Shown: positions 34,345 through 42,016 of the stretch, piece by piece
Layout of the letters: each line of letters begins with the position of its first letter
Numbering within the stretch: the stretch's first letter is position 1
Assembly (NCBI GenBank): GCA_044353855.1
Contig: JBILBF010000003.1
Coordinates: 248,001-312,000 of the forward strand
Source: UKL13-3 sp044353855
GTDB lineage: Bacteria; Bacteroidota; Bacteroidia; UKL13-3
DNA length: 64,000 nucleotides
Reading direction: 5' to 3'
Notes under the pieces: generated by a model
Seen by the model: only the letters and a program-made list of their open reading frames with translations
Databases searched by the model: none
What the model was told of the DNA's origin: nothing
Program-made: the position numbers and the translations under genes

Positions 34345-35820
34345 TTAATATGATTTAGCAAACAAAACCCTTTGTGTACTAATCTTTCCTGTCATCACAC
34401 AGTTACCATTTTCTTGAGGATTGTTTAGTAAAATACAACGTATTGTTGCTTTTGTAGCTTCTTTAATCTTTAACTCTGTCTCTGTGGTACCATCCCAATG
34501 TGCACTCACAAATCCTGTTTTGTTTTCTAAAGCATCTATAAATTCATCCCATGTGTTTACTGTATGAATATGTGCATCTCTATAATCTAACGCTTTCTGA
34601 AAAATATTTTGTTGAATAGCCGTAAGCAAGTGTTCCACTTTATTTTCTAAATCTACCATGCTCATCACCTGTTTTTCTTTGGTATCTCTACGTGCAACTT
34701 CCACGGTTTCATTTTGTACATCACGCATACCAATAGCAATACGAATCGGAACTCCTTTTAATTCATGTTCAGCAAATTTAAACCCAGGACTGGTATTTTC
34801 TCTATCATCCAATTTTACAGAAATTCCTTTTTGGCGTAACGCTAATTGTATCGATTTCGATTTTGCCAATACCTGTTCTTTCTCTTCGTCTTTTTTACTT
34901 AAAATAGGCACAATTACAACTTGTATAGGTGCCAAATTTGGAGGTAACACTAACCCTTCATCATCACTATGGCTCATAATTAATGCACCCATTAAACGAG
35001 TAGAAACACCCCAAGAAGTAGCCCACACATATTCTTGGGTATTTTCTTTGGTAGCAAATTTTACATCAAATGCTTTTGCAAAATTTTGACCTAAAAAATG
35101 GGATGTTCCCATTTGCAATGCTTTACCATCTTGCATCAATCCTTCAATACAATATGTCTCTAAGGCTCCTGCAAAACGTTCGTTGGCAGTTTTTACACCT
35201 TTCATTACAGGCACAGCCAAAATATTTTCTGCAAAATCTGCGTATACTTCAAGCATTTGCTTGGTTTCTGCAATAGCTTCATCGGCTGTTGCATGAGCGG
35301 TATGTCCTTCTTGCCACAAAAACTCTGTGGTGCGCAAAAACAAACGAGTGCGCATTTCCCAACGAACAACGTTAGCCCATTGGTTTATCAATAAAGGTAA
35401 ATCTCGATGCGATTTAATCCAATCTCTATAAGTATTCCAAATGATGGTTTCTGATGTAGGGCGAACAATCAATTCTTCTTCCAACTTCGCAGTTTCATCT
35501 ACTACTATTTCACCATTTTCAGCTGTTTTCAATCTATAATGAGTAACAACTGCACACTCTTTGGCAAAACCATCAACATGGCTGGCCTCTTTACTAAAAA
35601 AACTTTTGGGTATAAAAAGAGGGAAATAAGCATTTTGATGTCCTGTTTCTTTAAACCTTTTATCAAGCTCAGCCTGCATTTTTTCCCATATAGCATACCC
35701 ATAAGGTTTTATAACCATACACCCTTTAACTGCAGAGTGTTCGGCAAGATCTGCTTGCTTAACAAGATTATTATACCATGCACTATAGTCTTCGCTTCGT
35801 TTTACTTTTTTAATTTCCAT
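34345..35820 (-). CDS. proS: Prolyl-tRNA synthetase (short archaeal/eukaryal type)
   Basis: 491 residues, class II synthetase charging tRNA-Pro. Motifs: GCMVIKPYGYAIWEKMQAEL, VRPTSETIIWNTY, RWEMRTRLFLRTTEFLWQEG (motif 2) and the FAHE-like C-terminal anticodon domain with KLDDRENTSPGFKF. The bacterial-type editing insertion between motifs 2 and 3 is absent and the length is about 80 residues below E. coli ProRS, so it belongs to the ProS type found in Bacteroidota, archaea and eukaryotes, with a C-terminal extension ending KISTQRVLFAKSY. A terminator follows. Confidence 0.95.
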   Translation of the reverse strand: MEIKKVKRSEDYSAWYNNLVKQADLAEHSAVKGCMVIKPYGYAIWEKMQAELDKRFKETGHQNAYFPLFIPKSFFSKEASHVDGFAKECAVVTHYRLKTAENGEIVVDETAKLEEELIVRPTSETIIWNTYRDWIKSHRDLPLLINQWANVVRWEMRTRLFLRTTEFLWQEGHTAHATADEAIAETKQMLEVYADFAENILAVPVMKGVKTANERFAGALETYCIEGLMQDGKALQMGTSHFLGQNFAKAFDVKFATKENTQEYVWATSWGVSTRLMGALIMSHSDDEGLVLPPNLAPIQVVIVPILSKKDEEKEQVLAKSKSIQLALRQKGISVKLDDRENTSPGFKFAEHELKGVPIRIAIGMRDVQNETVEVARRDTKEKQVMSMVDLENKVEHLLTAIQQNIFQKALDYRDAHIHTVNTWDEFIDALENKTGFVSAHWDGTTETELKIKEATKATIRCILLNNPQENGNCVMTGKISTQRVLFAKSY

Positions 35821-35924
35821 TGCTGTATATTTGATGGGGAGGTTTGGAACGGTATTTGTTTTTCCTCAATCGTGTGCAAAAATAATTTTTCATACGTTAC
35901 TTTATAAAGAATAATTTTACGGAC

Positions 35925-36194
35925 ATGAATAATCGTTTAATGTTGCTTGTTTTAATGGTTGTTATTTGCTTTGGTTCTTGCAAAACCAAAGCAAAACTTA
36001 ACAATGCCCAAAAAGATATACATGCTCCCAAAAGAATCAATAATACAAAACCTGTCATTATTCCAGATGTGGATGTGGATGAAATACTACGTAAGAACCC
36101 ACCTCAATACCAAAATCCTGAACATAAAATGGATATGGAGGAACCCAAATCAGATCCAAAATCAAATTATCATCAGAAAACAAATAACGACTAA
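35925..36194 (+). CDS. Small lipoprotein of unknown function
   Basis: 89 residues; lipobox FGSC with Cys 19. The rest is short, charged and probably disordered (KTKAKLNNAQKDIHAPKRIN, DVDVDEILRKNPPQYQNPEH). It precedes the patatin gene by 23 bases on the same strand and is likely co-transcribed. TAATTTTA, one base from the -7 consensus, lies about 12 bases upstream of the ATG. No family recognised. Confidence 0.6.
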   Translation: MNNRLMLLVLMVVICFGSCKTKAKLNNAQKDIHAPKRINNTKPVIIPDVDVDEILRKNPPQYQNPEHKMDMEEPKSDPKSNYHQKTNND

Positions 36195-36217
36195 GGCTTT
36201 GGGGAAATGAGTTATTA

Positions 36218-36991
36218 ATGGATAGACCTGAAAAAAAATACAAAACGGGTATTGTGCTATCTGGAGGTGGAGCCAGAGGATTTGCGCATATTGGTGTATT
36301 AAAAGCACTCAACGAACATGGATTTTATCCAGATATCATTTCGGCTGTTAGTGCAGGATCTATCGTTGGTAGTATATATGCAAGTGGCTATAAACCTCAA
36401 GAAATATTTGACTTAATGGCTGAGATGGATATGCGAAGCATGTTACGTGTGTACAAACCTTCATTTGGTGTTTTTAAAGCAATTGGTGTTCGTAAGTTTC
36501 TACAAAAACATTTACATCATACCAATATTGAAGACCTCCATATTCCAATTATTATTTCGGCAACAAATTTTACCAAAGCAACTACAACCTATTTTACTTC
36601 GGGTTCAATTGTAGATGCAGTAATGGCATCAGCAGCATTACCTTTTGTTCTGAAACCCTATATTATTGATGGAAACATGTATGTTGATGGAGGATTGATG
36701 AATAATTTACCTATTGAACCTTTGGAACAAACATGCGACTATTTAATTGGTGTAAATGTAAATCCTGTAAAAGAAACAACTCAGTTTAACTCATTCCGAA
36801 ATTATGCAGATAGGGTTCTCAATTTAGCCATTCGGGCTAATGTTAATATCAATATTCCAAAATTTGATTTATATATTGAACCCGAAAAACTTGCTGGGTA
36901 TGGATTGTTTAAAATTTCTGCAGCTAAAGAAATTTTTGAAATAGGCTATAATCATGCTTCAGAAGTACTTAACGCATATAAGAAAGAATAA
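36218..36991 (+). CDS. Patatin-like phospholipase
   Basis: 257 residues, no signal peptide. The oxyanion-hole motif is SGGGARGFAHIG (Gly 16-Gly 21); the nucleophile elbow is AVSAGS with Ser 45; the dyad Asp is in the DGGLMNN motif. The elbow has Ala in place of the first Gly of GxSxG (AVSAG), a variant also seen in other bacterial patatins. The protein should hydrolyse acyl esters of lipids from the cytosolic side of the membrane. A small lipoprotein gene lies 23 bases upstream. Confidence 0.9.
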   Translation: MDRPEKKYKTGIVLSGGGARGFAHIGVLKALNEHGFYPDIISAVSAGSIVGSIYASGYKPQEIFDLMAEMDMRSMLRVYKPSFGVFKAIGVRKFLQKHLHHTNIEDLHIPIIISATNFTKATTTYFTSGSIVDAVMASAALPFVLKPYIIDGNMYVDGGLMNNLPIEPLEQTCDYLIGVNVNPVKETTQFNSFRNYADRVLNLAIRANVNINIPKFDLYIEPEKLAGYGLFKISAAKEIFEIGYNHASEVLNAYKKE

Positions 36992-37017
36992 TATTCGTCA
37001 AAATTACATCTTGGCAC

Positions 37018-37025
37018 TACCTTTG
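37018..37025 (+). promoter_or_regulatory. -7 promoter element for the LPP20-like lipoprotein genes
   Basis: TACCTTTG, a perfect TAnnTTTG, 30 bases before the ATG at 37056. This gives a normal-length leader. Confidence 0.45.
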
Positions 37026-37055
37026 TAAACCATCATTTTATAAATAAAAAAAACC

Positions 37056-37649
37056 ATGAAAACCTTTATCAAAACTAGTTTAGCAGCAATAGTATTCATT
37101 GCAGCTTTAAGCATTACCCCATCATGTAAGTCCAAAAAAGGAACTCCCATTAACAAACAAACAGGAGCCATTGAAATTTCAGTTCCATTTAGTAGCAAAG
37201 ATTACCAAAGTGATAAAGAAAATTTTAGAGCAAAGGCATCTGGTAATAGTATTGACTTAACCACAAGCAAAAAAATTGCCTTACAAAATGCAAAATCTGA
37301 GATGGCTGGTTTAATTCAATCTACAGTAAAAAAAGTAACTGAACAATATACCAACCAACGCCAAGTAAGTACCACTCAAGAGTTTTCTAATAAATTTGAA
37401 GAAATGGTTAGAGAAGTAACCAACCAAGAGTTAGTGGATGTGCGTATTATTGGCGAAAAGGTTTTTCAAGAACCCACCAAAACATATACTTCTTGGGTTG
37501 CTATTGAAGCAAACAAACAATTGGTATTGAATGGAATTGATAAAGGAATTTCCAAAAATGCTAAACTTCAACAAGATTACGACAAGAAAAAGTTTGAAGA
37601 AATTTTTAACCAAGAGATGGATAAACTTGCAAAAGAAAAAGGATACTAA
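37056..37649 (+). CDS. Lipoprotein, LPP20-like
   Basis: 197 residues; signal ending TPSC (Cys 24). The mature part carries an LPP20/DUF-type module: FSSKDYQSDKENFRAKASG, SKKIALQNAKSEMAGLIQST, then a long Lys/Glu-rich helical tail. The helix with repeated A-x-x-x-A and AKSEMAGLIQ is shared in pattern with the larger lipoprotein gene 91 bases downstream. LPP20 family members are outer-membrane lipoproteins of unknown function. A perfect -7 element lies upstream and a stem-loop follows. Confidence 0.65.
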   Translation: MKTFIKTSLAAIVFIAALSITPSCKSKKGTPINKQTGAIEISVPFSSKDYQSDKENFRAKASGNSIDLTTSKKIALQNAKSEMAGLIQSTVKKVTEQYTNQRQVSTTQEFSNKFEEMVREVTNQELVDVRIIGEKVFQEPTKTYTSWVAIEANKQLVLNGIDKGISKNAKLQQDYDKKKFEEIFNQEMDKLAKEKGY

Positions 37650-37666
37650 CCCTTTCAAACATACTC

Positions 37667-37705
37667 AAGAATGCGAAATTTTAGTTAGTAGAGTTTCGCA
37701 TTCTT
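37667..37705 (+). other. Perfect 12-bp stem-loop between two lipoprotein genes
   Basis: AAGAATGCGAAA (37667-37678) pairs exactly with TTTCGCATTCTT (37694-37705) around a 15-base loop. No T run follows, so it is not a textbook terminator. It could be a processing site, an mRNA stabiliser for the upstream gene, or an attenuator for the downstream lipoprotein gene, whose ATG is 35 bases away. Confidence 0.55.
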
Positions 37706-37740
37706 GTTACACAACAATATTCAATTCCAATAGTTGATTC

Positions 37741-39108
37741 ATGAAAAAACAACTTTACATTTTCATTATAGGTCTTGTGGTGTTTGCTGCTTGTAAAAGT
37801 CAAAAAAACATCCATACTAAGCCTGATTGGGTTCAAAACCGACCTACCAATGAGATGTATTATATCGGTATTGGAATTGCTTCCAAAACAGCAAACCCCA
37901 CAGATTTTCAACAAATAGCCAAAAAAAATGCGGTTAATGATTTAATCTCCGAAATTAAAGTTACCGTTTCTAGCAACTCTGTTTTAACTCAGTACCAACA
38001 CAACAAAGAATTTAGCCAACAATTTGAAAGTGATGTAAAAATTACGGCATTAAATACCATTGAGGACTTTACTGTTGTAGGCAGTTGGGAAGATGTAACT
38101 CATTTTTGGATATACTATCGTTTATCAAAAGATGAATACAAGGCAATCCAAAGAAGAAAGTTGATGGCTGCCATCGAACAAGCAGAAAATTACTTTACAC
38201 AATCAGCAACTTTTTCAAAAGCTGAATATATGCAACGCATTCGGCTTAAGGTAAAGGCACTTGCAGCCTTACAGTTGTATTTAAACGAAGACATACAAAC
38301 TAACTATAACGGTAAAAATATATACTTGGTAAACGAATTGGTAAATAGCATTCAAACCCAATTATATGAAGTTGAATTAACAAGCACACCAACAATAGCT
38401 GAAGCAAAAACTGGAAAAGCTATTGCAAAAACTTTCGATATTACTTCGAAATATAAAAATGGTGGCGAACCCATTCCGTTTTTTCCACTCACCTTATCAT
38501 CCGAACAAAACAGTATAAAAGGTACACAAGCATCAGAAACTGATCAATATGGTAATGGTGCAATTGCCATTTCAAAAATAACCAACAAAGCACCTTTTCA
38601 AGTTGCCAACATTATGGCCAACATGAAAAGTATCATTAAAGTAGATAGTATCTGTCAAACTTTGCAACAAATTTTATTGTCCCTTGATGTTCCCTCTACA
38701 AATATTCGGTTAAACGTATCGCCCCTATTAATTTATGTACAAGCAAATGAACAAAACTTATCAAAAGTGATGAGTGAAAAGTATGTAGCTGCTGCACTCC
38801 AAAAAAAATTGGGCAATGACGGTTGTGCTTTTGTTCAATCCAAAGAAGAGGCCGACTATATACTAACTATACAATCCAATACAAAAGCCGAAGGCATTAT
38901 ATGGGGAGAAATGAAACGCGCTTCGTTGGATCTAACCATAACGGTAAAAGACCAATCTTCGCAACAAGAAATATACTCAAATGCATTACGTGATATTAAA
39001 GGATTTCAAACCACAGATGAAAATGCAGGAATTGATGCATACAAAACCGGGACCAAACAATTAATAGAAAATCTATATCCTTCCCTCCAAAAAGAGCTAA
39101 TGCAATAA
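37741..39108 (+). CDS. LPP20 family lipoprotein, long form
   Basis: 455 residues; lipobox FAAC with Cys 19. The N-terminal part has the LPP20 pattern PDWVQNRPTNEMYYIGIGIA, AKKNAVNDLISEIKVTVSSN and a W-containing strand (GSWEDVTHFWIYYRLSKDEY). A helical stretch and a central linker follow, and the C terminus looks like a flavinoid/CsgG-type beta domain (TIQSNTKAEGIIWGEM, SLDLTITVKDQSSQQEIYSN). It is probably periplasmic or outer-membrane associated. The short LPP20-like gene upstream may be its partner. It converges with the ornithine-lipid synthase gene. Confidence 0.7.
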   Translation: MKKQLYIFIIGLVVFAACKSQKNIHTKPDWVQNRPTNEMYYIGIGIASKTANPTDFQQIAKKNAVNDLISEIKVTVSSNSVLTQYQHNKEFSQQFESDVKITALNTIEDFTVVGSWEDVTHFWIYYRLSKDEYKAIQRRKLMAAIEQAENYFTQSATFSKAEYMQRIRLKVKALAALQLYLNEDIQTNYNGKNIYLVNELVNSIQTQLYEVELTSTPTIAEAKTGKAIAKTFDITSKYKNGGEPIPFFPLTLSSEQNSIKGTQASETDQYGNGAIAISKITNKAPFQVANIMANMKSIIKVDSICQTLQQILLSLDVPSTNIRLNVSPLLIYVQANEQNLSKVMSEKYVAAALQKKLGNDGCAFVQSKEEADYILTIQSNTKAEGIIWGEMKRASLDLTITVKDQSSQQEIYSNALRDIKGFQTTDENAGIDAYKTGTKQLIENLYPSLQKELMQ

Positions 39109-39138
39109 CTTGTAAAGCGTTTTTTTACCAAAAAATAA

Positions 39139-40896
39139 TTATCTCAATACCATTTCAAAAGTATCCTGCGGAACCTCATCTACCTTCATAATTAAAAAAC
39201 CATCTAAGGAATTATTGAATTTAGGATCTACATTAAAGGCAATAATTTTTGCATTCTGTTTTAAGTATTTTTTTAACAATACAGGAATACGCATGTTGGA
39301 TGTTTCGATATCTGCAATTAATCCATCTAGTACCTTTATATCTTCATTCGGCATATTCAACAATTCTTTAGCCTCACCTTTAAACTTGTATTTATATTTA
39401 TTTCGTGGACTAACTAATACCGACAAATGTTTATCGAAGTGATTTTTACTAATATAATCAACTAATAAATCCTTTGATAAATTAGAAAAACTATTGCTAA
39501 TACTTACTGGGCCAATCAAATAAGAATAACGGTAATTTTCTTTTGCCAAAAAAGTGTTTACGCCTTTCCAAAGCAACATCAAGCTTAAGGGTTTGCGTTG
39601 GTAATCGGATACAATAAACGAACGCCCTAATTCAAGTGAATTTTTTAAATATGGCAAAAAGTCTTTGCTAATTTTAAACAGCTCATTTAAATAAAAACCT
39701 TTTTTCTTGTATCTTCTATATAAAACATCACCCATCCCAATTCGATAGGCGCCAACAATCTTATGTGCTACATCATCCCAAATAAATAAGTGTTTATAGT
39801 GTACATCAAATTCATCACTATCAAAACTTTTATGGGTCCCCTCACCTACTTCTCTAAAAGAAATTTCTCGTAGCCTGGAAATCTCCCTTAGGATGTTTGG
39901 AATTTGTTTGGCGCCTGAAATAAACACTTTAAATTCCCCTTGTTGAAACAACAAATCATTGGGTTCAATGTGTTGTATATCTTCTATTAACTTTTCGGTA
40001 GGTGTTTCTTCAATTATGGTTTCGGGAACCTGTGGAAAAACATGCTTAAAATCAAAGTACTTTTTAACATCCAATCCAGAACCGAGTGAATACGTTTTTG
40101 CCCTCAAAAATCGCAATAAATCATTTGGATCGTTAAACTCCTTTAGTGTTTTTATACTAACTGCTTTACCAATGCGTACTTTAACCTTTTCATTTTTTTT
40201 ATTAAATAATTCCGAAGGCAATTTAGCTGTTCGGAGCGATGGATGAACCAATCCAAGCAGGTTAAACACAACACTATTATGACCTGAAAAATAAACAGGA
40301 ACAACTTTAACACCTGCTTTCATAATTATTTTCCCTACTACTGGGCTCCACATTTTATCAGATATTTTAAGCGTGCTCAGTTTTAAGGATGATACTTCTC
40401 CTGCTGGAAATATACCAACCGGAAAACCATCATGTAATAGTTTTAAACATTTTTTTAATCCAGAAATATTCATCCCCAACTTCTCTGATTTATCAAATGG
40501 ATTGACAGAAACCAACTGCTCTTGAATAGGGTAAAGTTGCTGCAATAAATAATTAGCCATCAGCTTAAAATCTGGCCTTACTTTACTGATAAGTGATAAT
40601 AAAATAAGTCCATCTATACCCCCATAAGGGTGATTAGATAACACAATAAAGGGTTCGTCTTTGGGAATATGTTGTAAATCCTCTTCACTAAATTCATATT
40701 CTATGCCTAGCTGTTTAATGATACTCTCAGCAAAAGCAGCACCTTTAAAAGATGCCGAAGTTTCATACACTTCATTCACCTTTCCTAATTTTAACACCTT
40801 CATTATAACAGGTGCCAGTGCTGCTAACTTTAGTTTTTTTAGTTTTAACCCTTCTGAAATAGCATCTCTGCTGATAAGATCTTCATTTTGTACCAT
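39139..40896 (-). CDS. Bifunctional acyltransferase, ornithine-lipid synthase type (OlsF-like)
   Basis: 585 residues from ATG 40896. The N-terminal half is a PlsC-type acyltransferase with the HxxxxD box in SNHPYGGIDG and the acceptor-site motif FPAGEVS. The C-terminal half (from about residue 300) is a GNAT-like N-acyltransferase of the OlsB/hemolysin-type family (FREVGEGTHKSFDSDEFDVH, then IVGAYRIG, LNELFKISKDFLPYL, LELGRSFIV). In OlsF one half acylates ornithine and the other esterifies the 3-hydroxy acyl group, giving phosphate-free ornithine lipids. The frame extends to 41055 but the extra N terminus is hydrophobic and unlike the family, so the internal ATG is preferred. Confidence 0.8.
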   Translation of the reverse strand: MVQNEDLISRDAISEGLKLKKLKLAALAPVIMKVLKLGKVNEVYETSASFKGAAFAESIIKQLGIEYEFSEEDLQHIPKDEPFIVLSNHPYGGIDGLILLSLISKVRPDFKLMANYLLQQLYPIQEQLVSVNPFDKSEKLGMNISGLKKCLKLLHDGFPVGIFPAGEVSSLKLSTLKISDKMWSPVVGKIIMKAGVKVVPVYFSGHNSVVFNLLGLVHPSLRTAKLPSELFNKKNEKVKVRIGKAVSIKTLKEFNDPNDLLRFLRAKTYSLGSGLDVKKYFDFKHVFPQVPETIIEETPTEKLIEDIQHIEPNDLLFQQGEFKVFISGAKQIPNILREISRLREISFREVGEGTHKSFDSDEFDVHYKHLFIWDDVAHKIVGAYRIGMGDVLYRRYKKKGFYLNELFKISKDFLPYLKNSLELGRSFIVSDYQRKPLSLMLLWKGVNTFLAKENYRYSYLIGPVSISNSFSNLSKDLLVDYISKNHFDKHLSVLVSPRNKYKYKFKGEAKELLNMPNEDIKVLDGLIADIETSNMRIPVLLKKYLKQNAKIIAFNVDPKFNNSLDGFLIMKVDEVPQDTFEMVLR

Positions 40897-41028
40897 TGTA
40901 TGTAAGAGCATTAATCCTTTCAAATGTGTTATTAATAAGTTACCTAAAGTTAAAAGCAACGTTAAGTTAACGTGAACTTGAGCCAAAATGAAAATGGAAC
41001 ACATAGTGGGATTTGAGCAACAAAAACA

Positions 41029-41036
41029 TACTTTTG
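41029..41036 (+). promoter_or_regulatory. -7 promoter element of the DUF58 gene
   Basis: TACTTTTG, a perfect TAnnTTTG, six bases before ATG 41043, predicting a leaderless or very short-leader mRNA. Confidence 0.5.
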
Positions 41037-41042
41037 GAAAGG

Positions 41043-41954
41043 ATGACGACTTCACTCAAACAAGAGCTATTGCTGCAAACTGGAAACCTCGAATTTTTGG
41101 CCAAACAAGTTGTTGAAGGTTTTATAACGGGCATGCACAAAAGCCCATTTCATGGATTTTCGGTTGAGTTTGCCGAACATCGGTTGTACAACAGTGGCGA
41201 AAGCACCAAACATATTGATTGGAAACTTTTTGCCCGAACCGATAAACTATTTGTGAAACGATTTGAAGAGGAAACCAATTTACGGTGTCAACTCATTATC
41301 GATACTTCTTCATCCATGTATTACCCAACTGATGGGTTAAACAAAATACGGTTTAGTACTTATGCCGCAGCTTCGCTGATGTATATGCTCAAAAAACAAC
41401 GCGATGCCTCAGGATTAAGTTTGATGGATGAAACAATTCAGTTTCACTCGCCTTGCAAAAGCAGTTCTGCACACCAAAAACTATTATACACCAAACTGGA
41501 AGAAACACTTAACAATACCCAAACCGAACGTAAAAGCAATTTGGCTGCCAATATACACCTGCTTGCCGAAATGATTCACAAACGTTCATTGGTTATTTTG
41601 TTTAGCGATATGCTGCAACAAGCAGGTGATGATGCTGATTTATTTGCGGCTTTGCAACACCTAAAATACAATAAACACGAAGTGATTTTGTTTCATGTGG
41701 AAGACAAAAAAACGGAAGTACATTTTGACTTTACCAATAGACCTTACCTTTTTGTAGACAGCGAAACAGGCGAAAAACTCAAACTGTTTCCCAACCAAGT
41801 AAAAGAGCAATACCAAAAAGCCATTGAGGCTTACCGACACGAGCTAAAACTAAAATGTGCACAGTATAAAATTGAGTTGGTGGAAGCTGAAGTAGGTACT
41901 GATTTTAGCCAAATACTGTTGCCGTTTTTGGTGAAGCGGGGGAAGATGATGTGA
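41043..41954 (+). CDS. DUF58 domain protein
   Basis: 303 residues. DUF58 signature: FSVEFAEHRLYNSGESTKHIDWKLFARTDKL (split as FAEHRLYNSGESTKHIDW and KLFARTDKLFVKRFEEETN), followed by a VWA-like fold with the MIDAS-type DTSSSM. DUF58 proteins are usually encoded beside a MoxR AAA+ ATPase and Bat proteins and take part in envelope or metal-cofactor assembly. No moxR is present here; the next gene, on the opposite strand, is a restriction enzyme. ATG 41043 is chosen over TTG 41013 because a -7 element overlaps the latter. Confidence 0.85.
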   Translation: MTTSLKQELLLQTGNLEFLAKQVVEGFITGMHKSPFHGFSVEFAEHRLYNSGESTKHIDWKLFARTDKLFVKRFEEETNLRCQLIIDTSSSMYYPTDGLNKIRFSTYAAASLMYMLKKQRDASGLSLMDETIQFHSPCKSSSAHQKLLYTKLEETLNNTQTERKSNLAANIHLLAEMIHKRSLVILFSDMLQQAGDDADLFAALQHLKYNKHEVILFHVEDKKTEVHFDFTNRPYLFVDSETGEKLKLFPNQVKEQYQKAIEAYRHELKLKCAQYKIELVEAEVGTDFSQILLPFLVKRGKMM

Positions 41955-42016
41955 TTTGCTGATGTGTAGATTTGTTGAAGTGCAGATGTGAAGATGTGTA
42001 AATGAGTTTGTGCTTT
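41955..42016. repeat. Octameric low-complexity tract between convergent genes
   Basis: The plus strand contains degenerate GATGTGAA/GATGTGTA units (41958-42005). The reverse complement of these units occurs at 51893-51948. No coding or terminator feature is seen. Confidence 0.5.

Noticed and set aside
37667..37705. Rho-independent terminator between the two LPP20-like genes
   Set aside because: The stem is perfect but no T run follows, so it was kept as an unassigned stem-loop.
40897..41055. Longer N terminus of the OlsF-like protein
   Set aside because: Its Cys-rich hydrophobic translation is unlike the family and overlaps the divergent DUF58 promoter and start.
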